DNA of 49,584 nt from Bacteroidales bacterium (lineage in GTDB: Bacteria; Bacteroidota; Bacteroidia; Bacteroidales; Muribaculaceae). The notes under the pieces were generated by a model. That model saw only the letters and a program-made list of their open reading frames with translations, had not been told where the DNA came from and searched no databases. The stretch's first letter is position 1, and each line of letters begins with the position of its first letter. The stretch is from contig JAJPXC010000008.1 of assembly GCA_021205635.1 (NCBI GenBank), forward strand, positions 1 through 49,584, read 5' to 3'. The position numbers and the translations under genes were made by a program. Below are positions 49,423 through 49,584 of the stretch, piece by piece.

Positions 49423-49584
49423 ATCCCGTGTCTTGTTGTTAGGGTTAGTATCACAATTAGAACGCTTTACACCTCCACCGCGGTTTTCCCTCTTACGTTT
49501 AATTAACAAACAAATTTTCCTCTGAGACGACACGGCTCTTTCATTTAAATCAAAATTCAGCGTATAGTTCCCTTACCCGACTCT

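Noticed and set aside
1..49584. Retron or diversity-generating retroelement
   Set aside because: No reverse transcriptase frame or paired template/variable repeats were found.

Overview
The window looks like a chromosomal segment of a gut Bacteroidales bacterium of moderate GC, possibly Muribaculaceae. The signs are Bacteroidota-type promoters (a -7 box TAnnTTTG, sometimes with a TTG-type -33 box), Bacteroidales conjugative-element proteins (TraE/DUF4134, a PcfJ tail, ArdC), an IntDOT-like integrase, a nim-like flavoprotein and a DUF3089 lipoprotein. The genus assignment is inference; no rRNA is present.

Layout. (1) 1-7,600 is a graveyard of mobile DNA: a 5'-cut unknown gene, a phage-portal-like fragment, an IS66 remnant with an amber stop in tnpA and a tnpB fused in frame to foreign sequence, a PcfJ tail, three uncharacterised minus-strand genes, a long hairpin repeat, a MazG-like enzyme, a HigBA-type toxin-antitoxin pair and a VOC mini-gene with an internal deletion. 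(2) 7,619-11,526 is a tightly packed minus-strand run: PfkB sugar kinase, SMR exporter, nim-like flavoprotein, SDR, FKBP isomerase and Tag glycosylase, with a PH-domain membrane protein upstream. (3) 11,987-24,209 is a defence-like block read leftwards: hsdM-hsdS-hsdR, then a MrfA/YprA-like DEAH helicase coupled to a 658-residue protein of unknown family, three small genes (one with a -1 frame change at a G run) and a YgjP-like metallopeptidase. (4) 24,517-30,688 is mobile: an ArdC-type antirestriction protein, a truncated and an intact tyrosine recombinase in overlapping tandem, two TraE/DUF4134 proteins, a membrane-anchored acidic protein and a third, IntDOT-like integrase beside tRNA-Lys(UUU). 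The island probably entered at this tRNA.

(5) To the right of tRNA-Lys the DNA looks like core genome: rtcB, a DUF3089 lipoprotein, a MerR regulator divergent from alaS across a palindrome, and an AraC regulator. (6) 37,902-44,370 is an accessory patch: two proteins with uracil-DNA-glycosylase-like features, small proteins, a zinc ribbon, a structured leader before a PH-like/coiled-coil membrane protein and its helical partner, and an Rpn-type PD-(D/E)XK nuclease. (7) 44,434-48,376 is a TolC-HlyD-MFS tripartite efflux operon, followed by two different arrays of 7-bp repeats and a secreted protein.

How the genes may work together: the type I RM genes are a self-contained operon. The helicase pair follows under a probable separate promoter, lying between hsdR and the YgjP peptidase that often accompanies type I RM genes. 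This helicase/658-residue/small-gene cassette is the best candidate for an undescribed system. The pair at 41,156-43,315 and the two glycosylase-like genes are secondary candidates. All functions are read from sequence by eye; no search or structure prediction was run.
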